A model generated the notes under the pieces. The model worked only from the letters and a program-made list of their open reading frames with translations, did no database searches and was not told the DNA's origin. A program made the position numbers and the translations under genes. Of a stretch of 64,000 nt of DNA, positions 1 through 9,250 are shown piece after piece (within the stretch, counting starts at the first letter, position 1; each line of letters opens with the position of its first letter). Source of the stretch: Leclercia pneumoniae (GTDB lineage: Bacteria > Pseudomonadota > Gammaproteobacteria > Enterobacterales > Enterobacteriaceae); the NCBI RefSeq assembly GCF_017348915.1, contig NZ_CP071383.1:2790001-2854000 (forward strand), in the 5' to 3' direction.

Positions 1-1827
1 ACGCGGTACGAGGTCGAAATTGGTAATAGAAGTGGGTTTGGCGCAGTTCTCAATGTCACCTTTGCCCAACAGCACTTCTGACAGGCCATTGACGTTATTG
101 GTGCCGAGCAGCTCGTGGGTGTAGCCCTTACGCATATCACAGTCGATCAGCAGCACGCGCTTGTTGGTCTGGCTGATCACCGCCGCAAGGTTGGCACAGA
201 CAAAGGTCTTACCAATTGATGGACTAACCCCGGTCAACATCAGGACGTTATTTTTCGCCTGCATCATGGCGAAGTGGAGGCTAGTACGCAGGCTGCGCAC
301 CGCTTCAATCGCCAGATCCGTTGGGTTACCCACCGCCAGCAGCTGGCTCTGTTTGTAACGCTTAACCCCCTTCACGGTTTTGACGCTATCGCGGGATTTT
401 TGCCATTCAGAGAGCGGAATGCTGGCATAGACGCTGATACCGTTCTCTTCCAGCACCTGCGGGCTTTCGATACCGCGGTTGAACAGAGAGCGCAGCAGTA
501 CGCCCACAATCGAGAGCATCAGGCCAAGAATGATACTGCCGAGAATAATCAGCGCTTTCTTCGGCTTCAGTACCCCTGGCTGGGTGATGGCCGGGTCGAC
601 GATACGGACATCGCCTACGGTACTGGCCTCAGTGATCTTCAGCTCCTGCTGTTTATTCAGCAGCTGCATATAAACCTGCTGACCCGACTCCACATCACGC
701 GTTAGACGCACAATCTCTTGCTGGGTCTTCGGCATGGCGGTCACGCGGTTGTTCAGTTTGGCTTTCTCATCCTCTAAGGCCTTACGTTTTTCCAGCAGCG
801 TGCGGTATGCCGGGTGACGTTTGGTATAGAGCTTGGAGATTTCCGCCTCTTTAAAGGTCAGCTCGTTCAGCTGGGCGTCGATATTGACCATCGAATCCAG
901 CACCGATTTCGCCTCTAAAGGCAGGTCAACTGAGTCCTTATCCTGACGATAGGCGTTGAGTTTGTTCTCGGCTTCATCCAGGCTGGCGCGCACTTCAGGA
1001 AGCTGTTTCGCCAGGAAGGCCAGGCTCTTCGCCGCTTCTTCGGATTTACGCTCAACGTTCTGCTCGAGATAGTTGCGGGTGATGCTGTTCAGGATATCGC
1101 GGATTTTATCTTTATCTTCACCGGTAAAGGTCATGCTCAGCACGCCGGTATCTTTACCCGTTTCCGTCACCGTGAGGTTATTTTGCAGGTTGTTAATCAT
1201 CCCAAGCGTGGAGAACTTGGTGACGGTAAACTCGCTGCCCTCAGCGGCCTGAATCGCGTTCACTTTAATGCTCACGCCATCTTTGCTGAGCAACTGCCCT
1301 ACTTCGCCACGGGCGCTAAAGCCGGCGTCGCTGGTCAGTTGGTACTGCTTAGGCCCCAGCACTTCGAGGGTGAAGACCTGATCGGCCGCCCCCTTTGGCA
1401 GGCTAAAGTCAGTCACTTTGACGGTATCGTTTTGCCGTCCCATCAGACGATCCCAGCCCGCACCGAAGACCGGGAAGGTATTTTTGCTAACGGCGATATC
1501 CAGACCCAGGTCGCGCACGGTTTTACCCAGCACCAGACGCGACTGCAGCAGCTGAATTTCCGCTTCTGAAGCCGGTGGCTTGTTTGCCAGCGCCGAGCCA
1601 ATATCCTGCACCAGCGAGTTGCCGGTGTTTTGCTCAATCTGCACCAGCGCATCGGCGCTGTAGATGGGAGTGGCGAACAGGGTGTAGACCACCGCCGCCA
1701 GCGCAAAGACGGCGGTGGTGCCTAACACCCACCAGCGCGCCTCAACCACGGTCCCAATCAGGCGACCAATATCGATTTCATCGCTGCCCGCGGTCGAGGC
1801 GGAAGAAGCTTTTACTTTTTCTGTCAT
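1..1827 (-). CDS. wzc: Wzc tyrosine autokinase, 3' part beyond window
   Basis: Inner-membrane bacterial tyrosine kinase and polysaccharide co-polymerase that controls chain length and export of colanic acid-type exopolysaccharide together with Wza and Wzb. The reading frame is open from an ATG at 1827 to the window edge and gives residues 1-609 of a family length of about 720. Visible parts are the N-terminal Wzz domain with a first membrane segment near residues 32-52, a coiled-coil region, a second membrane segment near 430-450, and the kinase P-loop GVSPSIGKTF with its lysine at residue 540, followed by the Walker A' motif LLIDCDMRKG. The C-terminal tyrosine cluster lies outside the window. 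The gene follows wzb after 2 bases and sits at the end of a wza-wzb-wzc order. The protein is nearly identical in layout to E. coli Wzc. Confidence 0.96.
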   Translation of the reverse strand, partial: MTEKVKASSASTAGSDEIDIGRLIGTVVEARWWVLGTTAVFALAAVVYTLFATPIYSADALVQIEQNTGNSLVQDIGSALANKPPASEAEIQLLQSRLVLGKTVRDLGLDIAVSKNTFPVFGAGWDRLMGRQNDTVKVTDFSLPKGAADQVFTLEVLGPKQYQLTSDAGFSARGEVGQLLSKDGVSIKVNAIQAAEGSEFTVTKFSTLGMINNLQNNLTVTETGKDTGVLSMTFTGEDKDKIRDILNSITRNYLEQNVERKSEEAAKSLAFLAKQLPEVRASLDEAENKLNAYRQDKDSVDLPLEAKSVLDSMVNIDAQLNELTFKEAEISKLYTKRHPAYRTLLEKRKALEDEKAKLNNRVTAMPKTQQEIVRLTRDVESGQQVYMQLLNKQQELKITEASTVGDVRIVDPAITQPGVLKPKKALIILGSIILGLMLSIVGVLLRSLFNRGIESPQVLEENGISVYASIPLSEWQKSRDSVKTVKGVKRYKQSQLLAVGNPTDLAIEAVRSLRTSLHFAMMQAKNNVLMLTGVSPSIGKTFVCANLAAVISQTNKRVLLIDCDMRKGYTHELLGTNNVNGLSEVLLGKGDIENCAKPTSITNFDLVPR

Positions 1828-1829
1828 TG

Positions 1830-2273
1830 TTATCCCTGCTGAACGTTCAGTGCCTGCGCCCACTGACGGGCAGACTGGTCAAGTAAGGTGTAAACCGCTT
1901 CAAAGGCTTCACGGCTTTTGCGATAGGGATCGGGGATTTCGCGTTCGTTGTCCCAGTGACCAAACAGCATCACTTTGCCGCGCATCTCCGGCGCGATATC
2001 GCACAGAGCGTGAATATGGCGCTTTTCCATCGCCAGGATCAGGTCATATTCCCGACACATGGCGGCTGAAACCTGACGGGCGCAATGCCCGTCTAGAGAA
2101 AGGTTATGTTGCTCTGCCACGCTCGTTGCACGCTCGTCGGCCCCTTTGCCTACCAGCGCACCCAGGCCTGCAGAACCCACCGTCAGCCCCGGCTGATATT
2201 GCTTTAACAGCCGCTCGGCCGTGGGGGAACGGCAAATGTTCCCCACGCACACCACCAGAATTTTGTTAAACAT
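1830..2273 (-). CDS. wzb: Wzb low-molecular-weight protein tyrosine phosphatase
   Basis: Cytoplasmic phosphatase that removes phosphate from the tyrosine cluster of Wzc, which the polymer assembly cycle requires. The 147-residue protein has the CX5R loop at the N-terminus (VCVGNICRS, nucleophile Cys9, Arg15) and the general-acid loop IPDPYRKS with Asp115. Length and motifs match E. coli Wzb. It lies 6 bases downstream of wza and 2 bases upstream of wzc, so it is certainly co-transcribed with them. A paralogue, Etp, is at 51438-51905 in this window. Confidence 0.97.
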   Translation of the reverse strand: MFNKILVVCVGNICRSPTAERLLKQYQPGLTVGSAGLGALVGKGADERATSVAEQHNLSLDGHCARQVSAAMCREYDLILAMEKRHIHALCDIAPEMRGKVMLFGHWDNEREIPDPYRKSREAFEAVYTLLDQSARQWAQALNVQQG

Positions 2274-2279
2274 CGCGGA

Positions 2280-3416
2280 TTACCAGTTATGCACGTCGCT
2301 TGCCGTGTCGGTCATGTAGCGAACGCCACTGATCGTCGGCAGCAACTGGTTGATCAGGCGGTTCCAGCGAGCAACCGGTGCGGTCGTCACGTAGACCACG
2401 TCATACGGCTGGAGGCGGAACTCGGTTGCCATCACCAGAGAGGTGGCATCGGACATATCCAGCTGATAAATGTTAGCAATCTTGCCGTTGCTGCCCTGTC
2501 CTTTGAGCGGACGAATAACGAAGATGCCGCTGGCATTGGAGGTCGTCAGATCGATACCTTCCGCCGAGCCCAGCGCTTCGGTCAGCGTCATGCCGCTGAA
2601 GTCCATTTTGAGGGTGCTCTGTTTCTTCACTTCGCCCATCACGAACACTTTCAGATCGTCATTACGCGGCACAAAGAGGATGTCACCCGGATAGAGCAGT
2701 CGGTTCTGGCTCAGGTCGCCGTTTTGCATCAGCGCCTGCAAGGAGATGCGTTGTTCTTTGCCCTGATGGGTCAGTACAACATTGCGCCAGTCGGCATTTT
2801 CAGTCAGCCCGCCTGCGGCGTTGATAGCGTCAAGTACGGTCAGCGGCACGTTGGTGATCGCCTGCTGCCCCGATTTATTGACCTGCCCGGAGATATAGGC
2901 TTTTTGCGAACGGAACGCGGCGATATTAACGTCCACCTGCGGATCAGCGATGTACTGCGCTAAGCGGCTGGTAATATCACTACGGATCTCGGCCAGCGTT
3001 TTGCCAACCACGTGTACTTTGCCAATGTAGGGATAGAACATGGTGCCGTCAGGCTGTACCCAGTTGCCGGTATCGCTCGAGCTACGGTACTGACCGGCTG
3101 GCGTCGTCAACTCCGGGTGGTCCCAGACGGTAACGCTAACGACATCGCCTGGTCCGACGCGATACTGATAAGAGGAGATCTCCTGATCCAGCGAAACGTT
3201 CGGCTGGGCCACGTTCGGGCGTGGGCGTAATTGCTCCACCAGTCTTGGTGTAAGGGGATAGACATTTACCATCCGATCAAGGTCGAAATCAGCATCTTGC
3301 TGTTTAATCACATCCTTACCCATGGTCGACATATTGCTGCCAGGTAAGACGGTGCACCCACTCATCAAGGTCACAGACACCAATAATGGCATCAATTTCA
3401 TTTTGGATTTCATCAT
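2280..3416 (-). CDS. wza: Wza outer-membrane polysaccharide export lipoprotein
   Basis: Outer-membrane octameric translocon for group 1 capsule or colanic acid. The 378-residue protein starts with a lipoprotein signal whose lipobox LMSGC places the acylated cysteine at residue 21. Polysaccharide export (Poly_export) and SLBB-type repeats follow, with the characteristic [18 protein letters not shown] stretch near residues 95-112. The C-terminal end [17 protein letters not shown] forms the amphipathic outer-membrane helix. It is the first gene of the operon. A 691-base leader with a JUMPstart element lies upstream, so RfaH-dependent elongation is expected. A paralogue, GfcE, is at 51905-53041. 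Confidence 0.97.
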   Translation of the reverse strand: MMKSKMKLMPLLVSVTLMSGCTVLPGSNMSTMGKDVIKQQDADFDLDRMVNVYPLTPRLVEQLRPRPNVAQPNVSLDQEISSYQYRVGPGDVVSVTVWDHPELTTPAGQYRSSSDTGNWVQPDGTMFYPYIGKVHVVGKTLAEIRSDITSRLAQYIADPQVDVNIAAFRSQKAYISGQVNKSGQQAITNVPLTVLDAINAAGGLTENADWRNVVLTHQGKEQRISLQALMQNGDLSQNRLLYPGDILFVPRNDDLKVFVMGEVKKQSTLKMDFSGMTLTEALGSAEGIDLTTSNASGIFVIRPLKGQGSNGKIANIYQLDMSDATSLVMATEFRLQPYDVVYVTTAPVARWNRLINQLLPTISGVRYMTDTASDVHNW

Positions 3417-3590
3417 TGATTATTTATCACTTTGGCAGAGTAATTATCCTGTGCGGTTTAATTAAATGCGCGGCATTTAACTTTTAGCATGCGGTTAATA
3501 AAACAGAAATATAACTGGCATCAGTCCTAAAAAAAGTTTATTCATCCGCAAGCTATTGACAGAATAATCGAGGCTGATTAACACGCTTTC

Positions 3591-3631
3591 AGGCACGCTA
3601 CCGCCCTTGGCTTTCAGTTACCAATCCACTG
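3591..3631 (-). promoter_or_regulatory. JUMPstart element with ops core (RfaH recruitment)
   Basis: Read on the minus strand, this stretch starts CAGTG, continues through AAGCCAAGGGCGGTAGCGTG and ends CCT, which matches the JUMPstart consensus of enterobacterial polysaccharide operons. The ops core GGCGGTAGC is at 3597-3605. In known systems RNA polymerase pauses at ops and is loaded with the antiterminator RfaH, allowing read-through of long surface-polysaccharide operons. It lies about 175 bases upstream of the wza start, in the untranslated leader. Confidence 0.93.
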
Positions 3632-3919
3632 TTTAAACAGTAATTTATGGATAAACACCCTCTTTGACATGGTTTAATCGAAAGATATATCGGGCAAGAA
3701 AACGCTTCTCCAGATATAAACTTTCTGTTCTTTAAACCGACACTGAAATAGCAACAAGAGGCTTTAACATTTGATGCTGGAGGAATTGTTGCAGCTAACG
3801 ATTTAGCAGGCAAGGAAACAACAGTCGGCGCATCGCTTTTTAAGATTAATATTAACGGCAAAGTTTTAATGTTTTAGGATTTTCTTCAGGTTGACAAAAA
3901 TGAATATATAACCGTTACC

Positions 3920-3934
3920 TGCGATATTTCTTAA
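3920..3934 (-). promoter_or_regulatory. Candidate RcsAB box upstream of wza
   Basis: The minus strand reads TTAAGAAATATCGCA. This shares the TAAGAA left half and about 9 of 14 positions with the RcsAB consensus TAAGAATATTCCTA. The Rcs phosphorelay is known to activate wza operons from such a site. Position far upstream of the JUMPstart is as in colanic acid operons. The right half is weak, so this is only a candidate. Confidence 0.4.
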
Positions 3935-4107
3935 ATATAATTATTTAAGGGAATTCTGGTTATAACCCTAAATTAACCATGGGAATAGAATGAGCCGTAT
4001 TTGCGGCGTTGCACGAGGAAATCCCGTGCTGGCATTGCATTTTTCGCAGGCTTTATCCATGATCGAAATGTGACATTTGTCATATTACAAAAGGTATGAT
4101 TCCCGCT

Positions 4108-5682
4108 ATGGAATGGATTGCAGATCCATCAATCTGGGCCGGTCTGGTCACTCTGGTGTTACTGGAACTGGTGCTCGGCATCGACAACCTGGTCTTTATC
4201 GCCATTCTTGCCGAAAAATTGCCCCCTGCTCAGCGCGATCGCGCTCGCGTCACCGGCCTGCTTCTGGCCATGGTGATGCGCCTGCTGTTACTGGCCTCTA
4301 TTTCCTGGCTGGTGGGGCTCACCAAACCGCTATTTACGGTACACGGCCTGGGCTTCAGCGCACGCGACCTGATTATGCTTTTTGGCGGCCTGTTCCTGAT
4401 CTTCAAAGCCACCGTCGAACTCAATGAACGGCTGGAAGGTAAGGATAATGAAAACCCCACCCAGCGCCGGGGCGCCAGATTCTGGCCGGTGGTGGCGCAA
4501 ATTGTGGTGCTGGACGCTGTCTTCTCTCTTGATTCGGTGATCACCGCCGTGGGGATGGTGGACCATCTGGCCGTTATGATGGCAGCCGTCATCATTGCCA
4601 TTGCGCTGATGGTGATGGGCAGTAAGGCGTTAACGCGCTTCGTTAATAGCCACCCGACAATCGTCATTCTTTGTCTTAGCTTCCTGCTGATGATCGGCTT
4701 TAGCCTGGTGGCGGACGGCTTTGGCTTCCACATTCCGAAAGGCTATCTGTACGCCGCCATAGGGTTCTCGGTCATCATCGAGGCGCTAAACCAGCTGGCC
4801 ATTTTCAACCGCCGTCGCTTTCTGTCAGCCAATCAGACGCTACGTCAGCGCACAGCTGAGACGGTGATGCGTCTGCTGAGCGGAAAGAAAGAGGATGCGG
4901 AACTGGATGCGGAGTCGGCCTCCCTGCTGGCGGATCATGACAGCAGCCAGATCTTTAACCCGCAGGAACGTCGAATGATTGAGCGGGTATTAAATCTTAA
5001 CCAGCGTTCTGTCAGCAGCATTATGACCTCCCGTCACGATATCGAGCATATCGACCTCAACGCACCGGAGGCGCAAATCCGCGCGCTGCTGGAAAAAAAC
5101 CAGCATACCCGCGTGGTGGTAACCGGTGGCGAGCAGGAGGAGGATCTGCTCGGCGTGGTACACGTTATCGACCTGCTCAACCAGCAGTTACACGATGAAC
5201 CGCTTGACCTGCGGGCGCTGGTGCGTCAGCCGCTGGTCTTCCCGGAGGGGCTGCCGCTGCTCTCTGCGCTGGAGCAGTTCCGCAACGCCCGTACGCACTT
5301 TGCCTTTGTGGTGGATGAATTCGGCTCTGTTGAGGGGGTGGTGACCCTGAGCGACGTGATGGAAACCATTGCCGGTAACCTGCCCAATGAAGTGGAAGAG
5401 ATCGACGCCCGCCATGATATCCAGAAAAATGCCGACGGAAGCTGGACGGCGAACGGTCATATGCCGCTGGAAGACCTGGTGCAGTATGTGCCACTGCCGC
5501 TGGATGAGAAGCGTGAGTATCACACCCTCGCCGGTCTGCTGATGGAATACCTGCAACGTATTCCCGCCCCAGGGGAAGAGGTCCAGGTGGGTCACTATGC
5601 TCTGAGGACGCTTGAAGTCGATCATCACCGGGTGCAGAAAGTGCAGTTAATTCCGCAGGCAGAGGAAGAGTACGAAGTGTAA
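4108..5682 (+). CDS. yegH: YegH, TerC-type membrane protein with CBS pair and CorC domain
   Basis: Inner-membrane protein of unknown substrate, related to TerC metal/tellurite proteins. The first 240 residues carry about seven membrane helices with the TerC signature [20 protein letters not shown] and a second acidic pattern [18 protein letters not shown] cytoplasmic CBS-domain pair follows near residues 290-425, then a CorC/HlyC-type C-terminal domain near 435-524. I chose the ATG at 4108 (MEWIADPS, 524 residues) because the E. coli protein starts there; an in-frame ATG at 4096 is possible. It is convergent with asmA and shares a terminator hairpin with it. Confidence 0.93.
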   Translation: MEWIADPSIWAGLVTLVLLELVLGIDNLVFIAILAEKLPPAQRDRARVTGLLLAMVMRLLLLASISWLVGLTKPLFTVHGLGFSARDLIMLFGGLFLIFKATVELNERLEGKDNENPTQRRGARFWPVVAQIVVLDAVFSLDSVITAVGMVDHLAVMMAAVIIAIALMVMGSKALTRFVNSHPTIVILCLSFLLMIGFSLVADGFGFHIPKGYLYAAIGFSVIIEALNQLAIFNRRRFLSANQTLRQRTAETVMRLLSGKKEDAELDAESASLLADHDSSQIFNPQERRMIERVLNLNQRSVSSIMTSRHDIEHIDLNAPEAQIRALLEKNQHTRVVVTGGEQEEDLLGVVHVIDLLNQQLHDEPLDLRALVRQPLVFPEGLPLLSALEQFRNARTHFAFVVDEFGSVEGVVTLSDVMETIAGNLPNEVEEIDARHDIQKNADGSWTANGHMPLEDLVQYVPLPLDEKREYHTLAGLLMEYLQRIPAPGEEVQVGHYALRTLEVDHHRVQKVQLIPQAEEEYEV

Positions 5683-5686
5683 TAAA

Positions 5687-5717
5687 AAGCCGGGTTAGGC
5701 TAACCCCTACCCGGCTT
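5687..5717. terminator. Bidirectional terminator between yegH and asmA
   Basis: The inverted repeat AAGCCGGGT ... ACCCGGCTT, with A-rich sequence before it and T/A sequence after it, sits between two convergent genes and can serve both strands. Confidence 0.75.
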
Positions 5718-5722
5718 AATCA

Positions 5723-7567
5723 TTAAAGTTTTTCCAGCAGCTTTTTCACGTCTTTACTGTTTTTCGAATCCTTGTTGCGATCCGCCCAGTCGTTCAGACG
5801 CCGTTTGGCTTCATCCTGAAGATGTTTACGCATCAGCTGATCCACCTGCAGACTGTAGTTGAGCGCCTGCCACTGCCCATACACGCTAAGCGGGATCGGC
5901 GTCTGTTTCAGGAAGTCAATCAGCTTGCCTTCGCCCAGCCAGCCCTCCAGCACCGTCACTTTAAAGTGGGTATCCGCCGTCTCTTTGACCAGGTCCATCG
6001 TGCCATCGCCCTCAAGCGATAACATAGGCGATTCCCCCTGCATGCTTTCCAGCGAGAGCTGGCCGTTATCAAGCGAAAGCTCGGTAACAAAGCGATTCAG
6101 ACGGGTGGCGTTCTCAAAGTTATCTTTGACCTTCACATTACTGCTGCGCTCCACCGCCTGCTGCACCAGCTGCTGGAAGTTAAGCCCTTCCATACGGGTG
6201 TTGCTCATCTCGACGTGGGCCTGCCCTTGCCAGTTGCGACGGAAGGCCTCGGCGTCGATCTTGCCGCCAGAGAAATCACCCGCCAGCGTCAGGCTACCGG
6301 TCAGGGGGATCGGATAGTTGAAAGCTTTCAGGATGGTGCCAATCTCGACATTTTCCAGCCGCGGCTGGAATGCCGTGCGGGCCTCCGCTTTGCGCACATC
6401 CAGGGTGCCTGGCAACGAGAGGCGCCCCTGCCCCATCTCGCCGCTCAGATCGCTGATGGTGAGCAAACCATTTTTGTTGGTCATCTGGCTGGAGACATGG
6501 GTGAAATCCATGCCGCGCCAGTGGACGCGGTTGGCTTTTAGCATGATATCCGCGTCAAAACCGCGCAGACCGTTATAGTCAGGCCGATCGAGGTTCGTCG
6601 AGCTCACCGGGCGCGGCTTCGGCTGAGACTGCCCCTGCTGCGCCACGTCACCCTGGGCGGCAGCGGCTTGCGCCGTAAGCAGATTTTCAAGGTTGAGCGT
6701 ATCGAATTGCAGATTGATCACCCATTGCGGGGTGTCGCTCAGCATCACGCTCGCCTGGCCAGTCAGCGCGCTGTCGTTCGCTTTCAGATCGAGCTGATTG
6801 AGCTCAAGCTGTTTGCGCTCTTCCCGCCAGACTGCCTGCAGTTTACCCTGTCCGGTGATCCCCTGCGCCGGAAGATCGGCCCCGGTCAGCTGCCAGTCAA
6901 GCTGCTGAATATTGGCAATCAGCTGGTGAGGATAGTCAGACGCATCGACATTCGCATTCAGCGAGACCACCATGTCGCGCTGATTACGGTTCACGCGCCC
7001 GCTAAAGTCCATCGTGCCTTTGTGGTGCTCATCCTGCTCCATCTGCAGATTGATATTACGCACCGTCACCTGTTCGTCGCTCTCATGCTGGAACACCAGC
7101 ACGCTATCGGCGACCTTCAGTTTGCCAATATCAAACGACCAGCCGTTATCTTCAGCTACGTCGGGGAGCGTGTTTTCGCGCGGCACCACCGGGGCATCGG
7201 GCTTGCGCACCGCCTCGGTCTGCGGCGTCAACTGAATTACCGCCCCTTTAAGCATCACCTGATTCACCTGCAACTGATGCGAAAGAAGCGGCATTAACGC
7301 CACGTCCAGACGCATATTGTCGGAGGTAAGCAGCGGCACGGAAGCCCCCGGCGCGGTTAACGACATCCGGCCGGAAAGAATGCTTAACTGCGGCCAGACG
7401 TGCCAGCGCAGCGGGCCGTCCAGCTTCATCACGTAGCCACTGCGCGCTTCAACCTGGCGCACCATGTAGGCGCGAAAATCGTTGGGATTAACCAGCAGCA
7501 CCAACGCAGTAAGACCTGCCAGCAAGACCACCAGCAAAATCATCAGCGTTGTCAGAACTCTTCTCAT
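5723..7567 (-). CDS. asmA: AsmA, outer-membrane assembly/lipid transport protein
   Basis: AsmA-family protein anchored in the inner membrane by one N-terminal helix (about residues 5-27), with a long periplasmic part. AsmA was found as a suppressor of OmpF assembly mutants. The family is now viewed as bridge-like proteins related to VPS13/TamB that affect phospholipid traffic to the outer membrane. The 614 residues fit the E. coli length of 617. The C-terminal AsmA domain (about residues 350-580) is well preserved. A Q- and P-rich linker near residues 309-325 is the most variable part. It is followed by dcd upstream in the same direction, after a 26-base gap. Confidence 0.95.
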   Translation of the reverse strand: MRRVLTTLMILLVVLLAGLTALVLLVNPNDFRAYMVRQVEARSGYVMKLDGPLRWHVWPQLSILSGRMSLTAPGASVPLLTSDNMRLDVALMPLLSHQLQVNQVMLKGAVIQLTPQTEAVRKPDAPVVPRENTLPDVAEDNGWSFDIGKLKVADSVLVFQHESDEQVTVRNINLQMEQDEHHKGTMDFSGRVNRNQRDMVVSLNANVDASDYPHQLIANIQQLDWQLTGADLPAQGITGQGKLQAVWREERKQLELNQLDLKANDSALTGQASVMLSDTPQWVINLQFDTLNLENLLTAQAAAAQGDVAQQGQSQPKPRPVSSTNLDRPDYNGLRGFDADIMLKANRVHWRGMDFTHVSSQMTNKNGLLTISDLSGEMGQGRLSLPGTLDVRKAEARTAFQPRLENVEIGTILKAFNYPIPLTGSLTLAGDFSGGKIDAEAFRRNWQGQAHVEMSNTRMEGLNFQQLVQQAVERSSNVKVKDNFENATRLNRFVTELSLDNGQLSLESMQGESPMLSLEGDGTMDLVKETADTHFKVTVLEGWLGEGKLIDFLKQTPIPLSVYGQWQALNYSLQVDQLMRKHLQDEAKRRLNDWADRNKDSKNSKDVKKLLEKL

Positions 7568-7593
7568 GGCTTCCTCGGTGGACTGGGCTGGGC

Positions 7594-8175
7594 TCAGTCT
7601 TTGTCAATACGACTGGCAACCGCACCCTGCTGATCGCGGTATTTTGCATCCTGGCGGCGGTTGTAAGGACGTGCAGCCGGGCCGGTCAGCGGCTCGAAAC
7701 TGAGCGCGCCAATCATCATGCCTGGACGTAATGCCAGCGGCAATTTACCGGCGTTAAAGAACTCCAGCACAATGCGACCCGACCAGCCTGGATCGATACG
7801 GTGCGCGGTTACGTGCACCATCAGCCCCAGACGCGCCAGAGACGAACGTCCATCAAGCCAGCCAACCAGATCGGCAGGCAGGGTCACGGACTCAAAGGTA
7901 ACCGCCAGCGCCAGTTCTCCTGGGTGCAGATAAAAGGCCTCGCCGTCCTCAAGAACAATCTCGTCGCTCATCACGCGTTCGAGTGCGGCGCTCACTTCAT
8001 CTTTTGGACCGCTAAGGTCGATAAAGGGGGCGGTATGCCCGCTGAAGGTGCGGAATTTATTGCCCAGACGCACATCCACGGTCACGCCATTAATGCGCTC
8101 CACGGGCGGACGGGGTGAAATGGACAGACGGCCTTCATCGAGCCAGGCTTCAATATCTTTATCACACAGACGCAT
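7594..8175 (-). CDS. dcd: dCTP deaminase
   Basis: Cytoplasmic enzyme deaminating dCTP to dUTP, the main source of dUMP for thymidylate synthesis in enteric bacteria. At 193 residues it has the length of E. coli Dcd. The nucleotide-binding motif [10 protein letters not shown] begins with Arg110 at residues 109-118, and [14 protein letters not shown] carries the catalytic Glu138. It lies between udk and asmA on the same strand. The order udk-dcd-asmA is conserved in enterics and suggests co-transcription, with a 91-base gap after udk. Confidence 0.97.
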   Translation of the reverse strand: MRLCDKDIEAWLDEGRLSISPRPPVERINGVTVDVRLGNKFRTFSGHTAPFIDLSGPKDEVSAALERVMSDEIVLEDGEAFYLHPGELALAVTFESVTLPADLVGWLDGRSSLARLGLMVHVTAHRIDPGWSGRIVLEFFNAGKLPLALRPGMMIGALSFEPLTGPAARPYNRRQDAKYRDQQGAVASRIDKD

Positions 8176-8266
8176 GGCACTCTCTCCTTTCGTGCATCAC
8201 TCCCTCGGGCTTATCTGCGCCGAGGGTGAACCGGGTTATCTCTGAACGGTACACAATTCGCGTGTT

Positions 8267-8908
8267 TTATTCAAAAAACTGGCTGATTTTCGCTTTCAGA
8301 ATATCGATTGCAATACGGTTTTTACCCCCGCGCGGCACGATAATATCGGCGTACTGTTTGGACGGTTCAATAAACTGCAGGAACATTGGACGTACCGTTT
8401 TTTGATATTGCGCCATAACGGAGTCCATGGAGCGACCGCGTTCGTTAACGTCGCGCTTGATGCGGCGCATCAGGCAAATATCCAGTGGCGTATCAACAAA
8501 AATGGAGAAGTTCATCGATTCGCGCAGACGCGCGTCGGTCAGCAGCAGGATGCCTTCAAGGATAATGACCTTCTTTGGCTCAATACGGATAGTTTCCTGC
8601 GTGCGGGTATGTTCAACATAGCTGTAGACGGGTAATTCAATTGGGGCGCCGTTCTTCAGAGACTGAAGATGCTGAAACAGCAGGCTGTGATCCATCGCGC
8701 TGGGATGGTCATAGTTGGTCTTAACGCGCTCTTCCATCGACAGATGACTTTGATCCTTGTAATAGCTGTCTTCCGGAATGACACCGATGTGCTCATCACC
8801 AACCTGTTCACGTAATTCACGGTAAAGCGTACTAGCAATAAGACTTTTACCTGAAGCCGATGCGCCGGCGATGCCTATAATGACGCACTGATGAGACTTA
8901 TCAGTCAT
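8267..8908 (-). CDS. udk: Uridine/cytidine kinase
   Basis: Pyrimidine salvage kinase that phosphorylates uridine and cytidine with GTP or ATP. The ATG at 8908 gives [15 protein letters not shown] and 213 residues, exactly the E. coli length. An open frame extends further upstream but has no family similarity. The P-loop GASASGKS is at residues 15-22, and the substrate region [16 protein letters not shown] is intact. It is the first gene of the udk-dcd-asmA group and is divergent from dgcE. Confidence 0.96.
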   Translation of the reverse strand: MTDKSHQCVIIGIAGASASGKSLIASTLYRELREQVGDEHIGVIPEDSYYKDQSHLSMEERVKTNYDHPSAMDHSLLFQHLQSLKNGAPIELPVYSYVEHTRTQETIRIEPKKVIILEGILLLTDARLRESMNFSIFVDTPLDICLMRRIKRDVNERGRSMDSVMAQYQKTVRPMFLQFIEPSKQYADIIVPRGGKNRIAIDILKAKISQFFE

Positions 8909-9250
8909 AAATTTAGCGACCTGAGTAACCTGGATGTAAAGGAAGGACGACGCCGAAGCGTCAAACGGCGCAATTATAGGGATTTCGCTCCCGTGATACC
9001 AGTCGAAAGCGCAGGTTATGCGTGACGCGCGAAAATAGCCTTTTTCTTCCCGCTGCGTTATTACCCTGTTCACTTTTCCATCATCAAAGATGAAATTTTT
9101 GCAGGATAACTATTTAATAACTCTATGATGTCAAATTATGAGCAGCCACCATATGAATTGTAAATTGTTTGTACTAGCATAATCCAAATTCATCATTCAA
9201 CTCGTCCGGACCTGGTTCGTGACGGCATGGCGTCCCCTGGATAAGCGGTA
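8909..9250. other. udk/dgcE divergent intergenic region
   Basis: The 342 bases between the divergent udk and dgcE genes become AT-rich from about 9080 to 9200. A CATAAT hexamer at 9178-9183, preceded by CTAG, could be a -10 element for dgcE. No coding sequence, strong hairpin or known operator is seen. Confidence 0.4.

Larger units (their letters stand above)
3417..4107. other. wza/yegH divergent intergenic leader
   Basis: This 691-base gap between the divergent wza and yegH genes is AT-rich compared with its neighbours. It holds the JUMPstart/ops element close to wza and a candidate RcsAB box about 500 bases upstream of wza, which implies a long untranslated wza leader. I see no convincing coding sequence in it. 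The yegH side contains only a short upstream region with an AAAGG ribosome-binding site. Confidence 0.6.

Noticed and set aside
3768..3877. Open plus-strand stretch in the wza leader reading FDAGGIVAANDLAGKETTVG and on to a TAG stop
   Set aside because: It looks protein-like but has no start codon or ribosome-binding site, and in-frame stops lie just upstream. At most it is a decayed remnant; I cannot name a family.
5723..7567. Long plus-strand open frames inside asmA
   Set aside because: They are antisense shadows; asmA on the minus strand has full-length family similarity.
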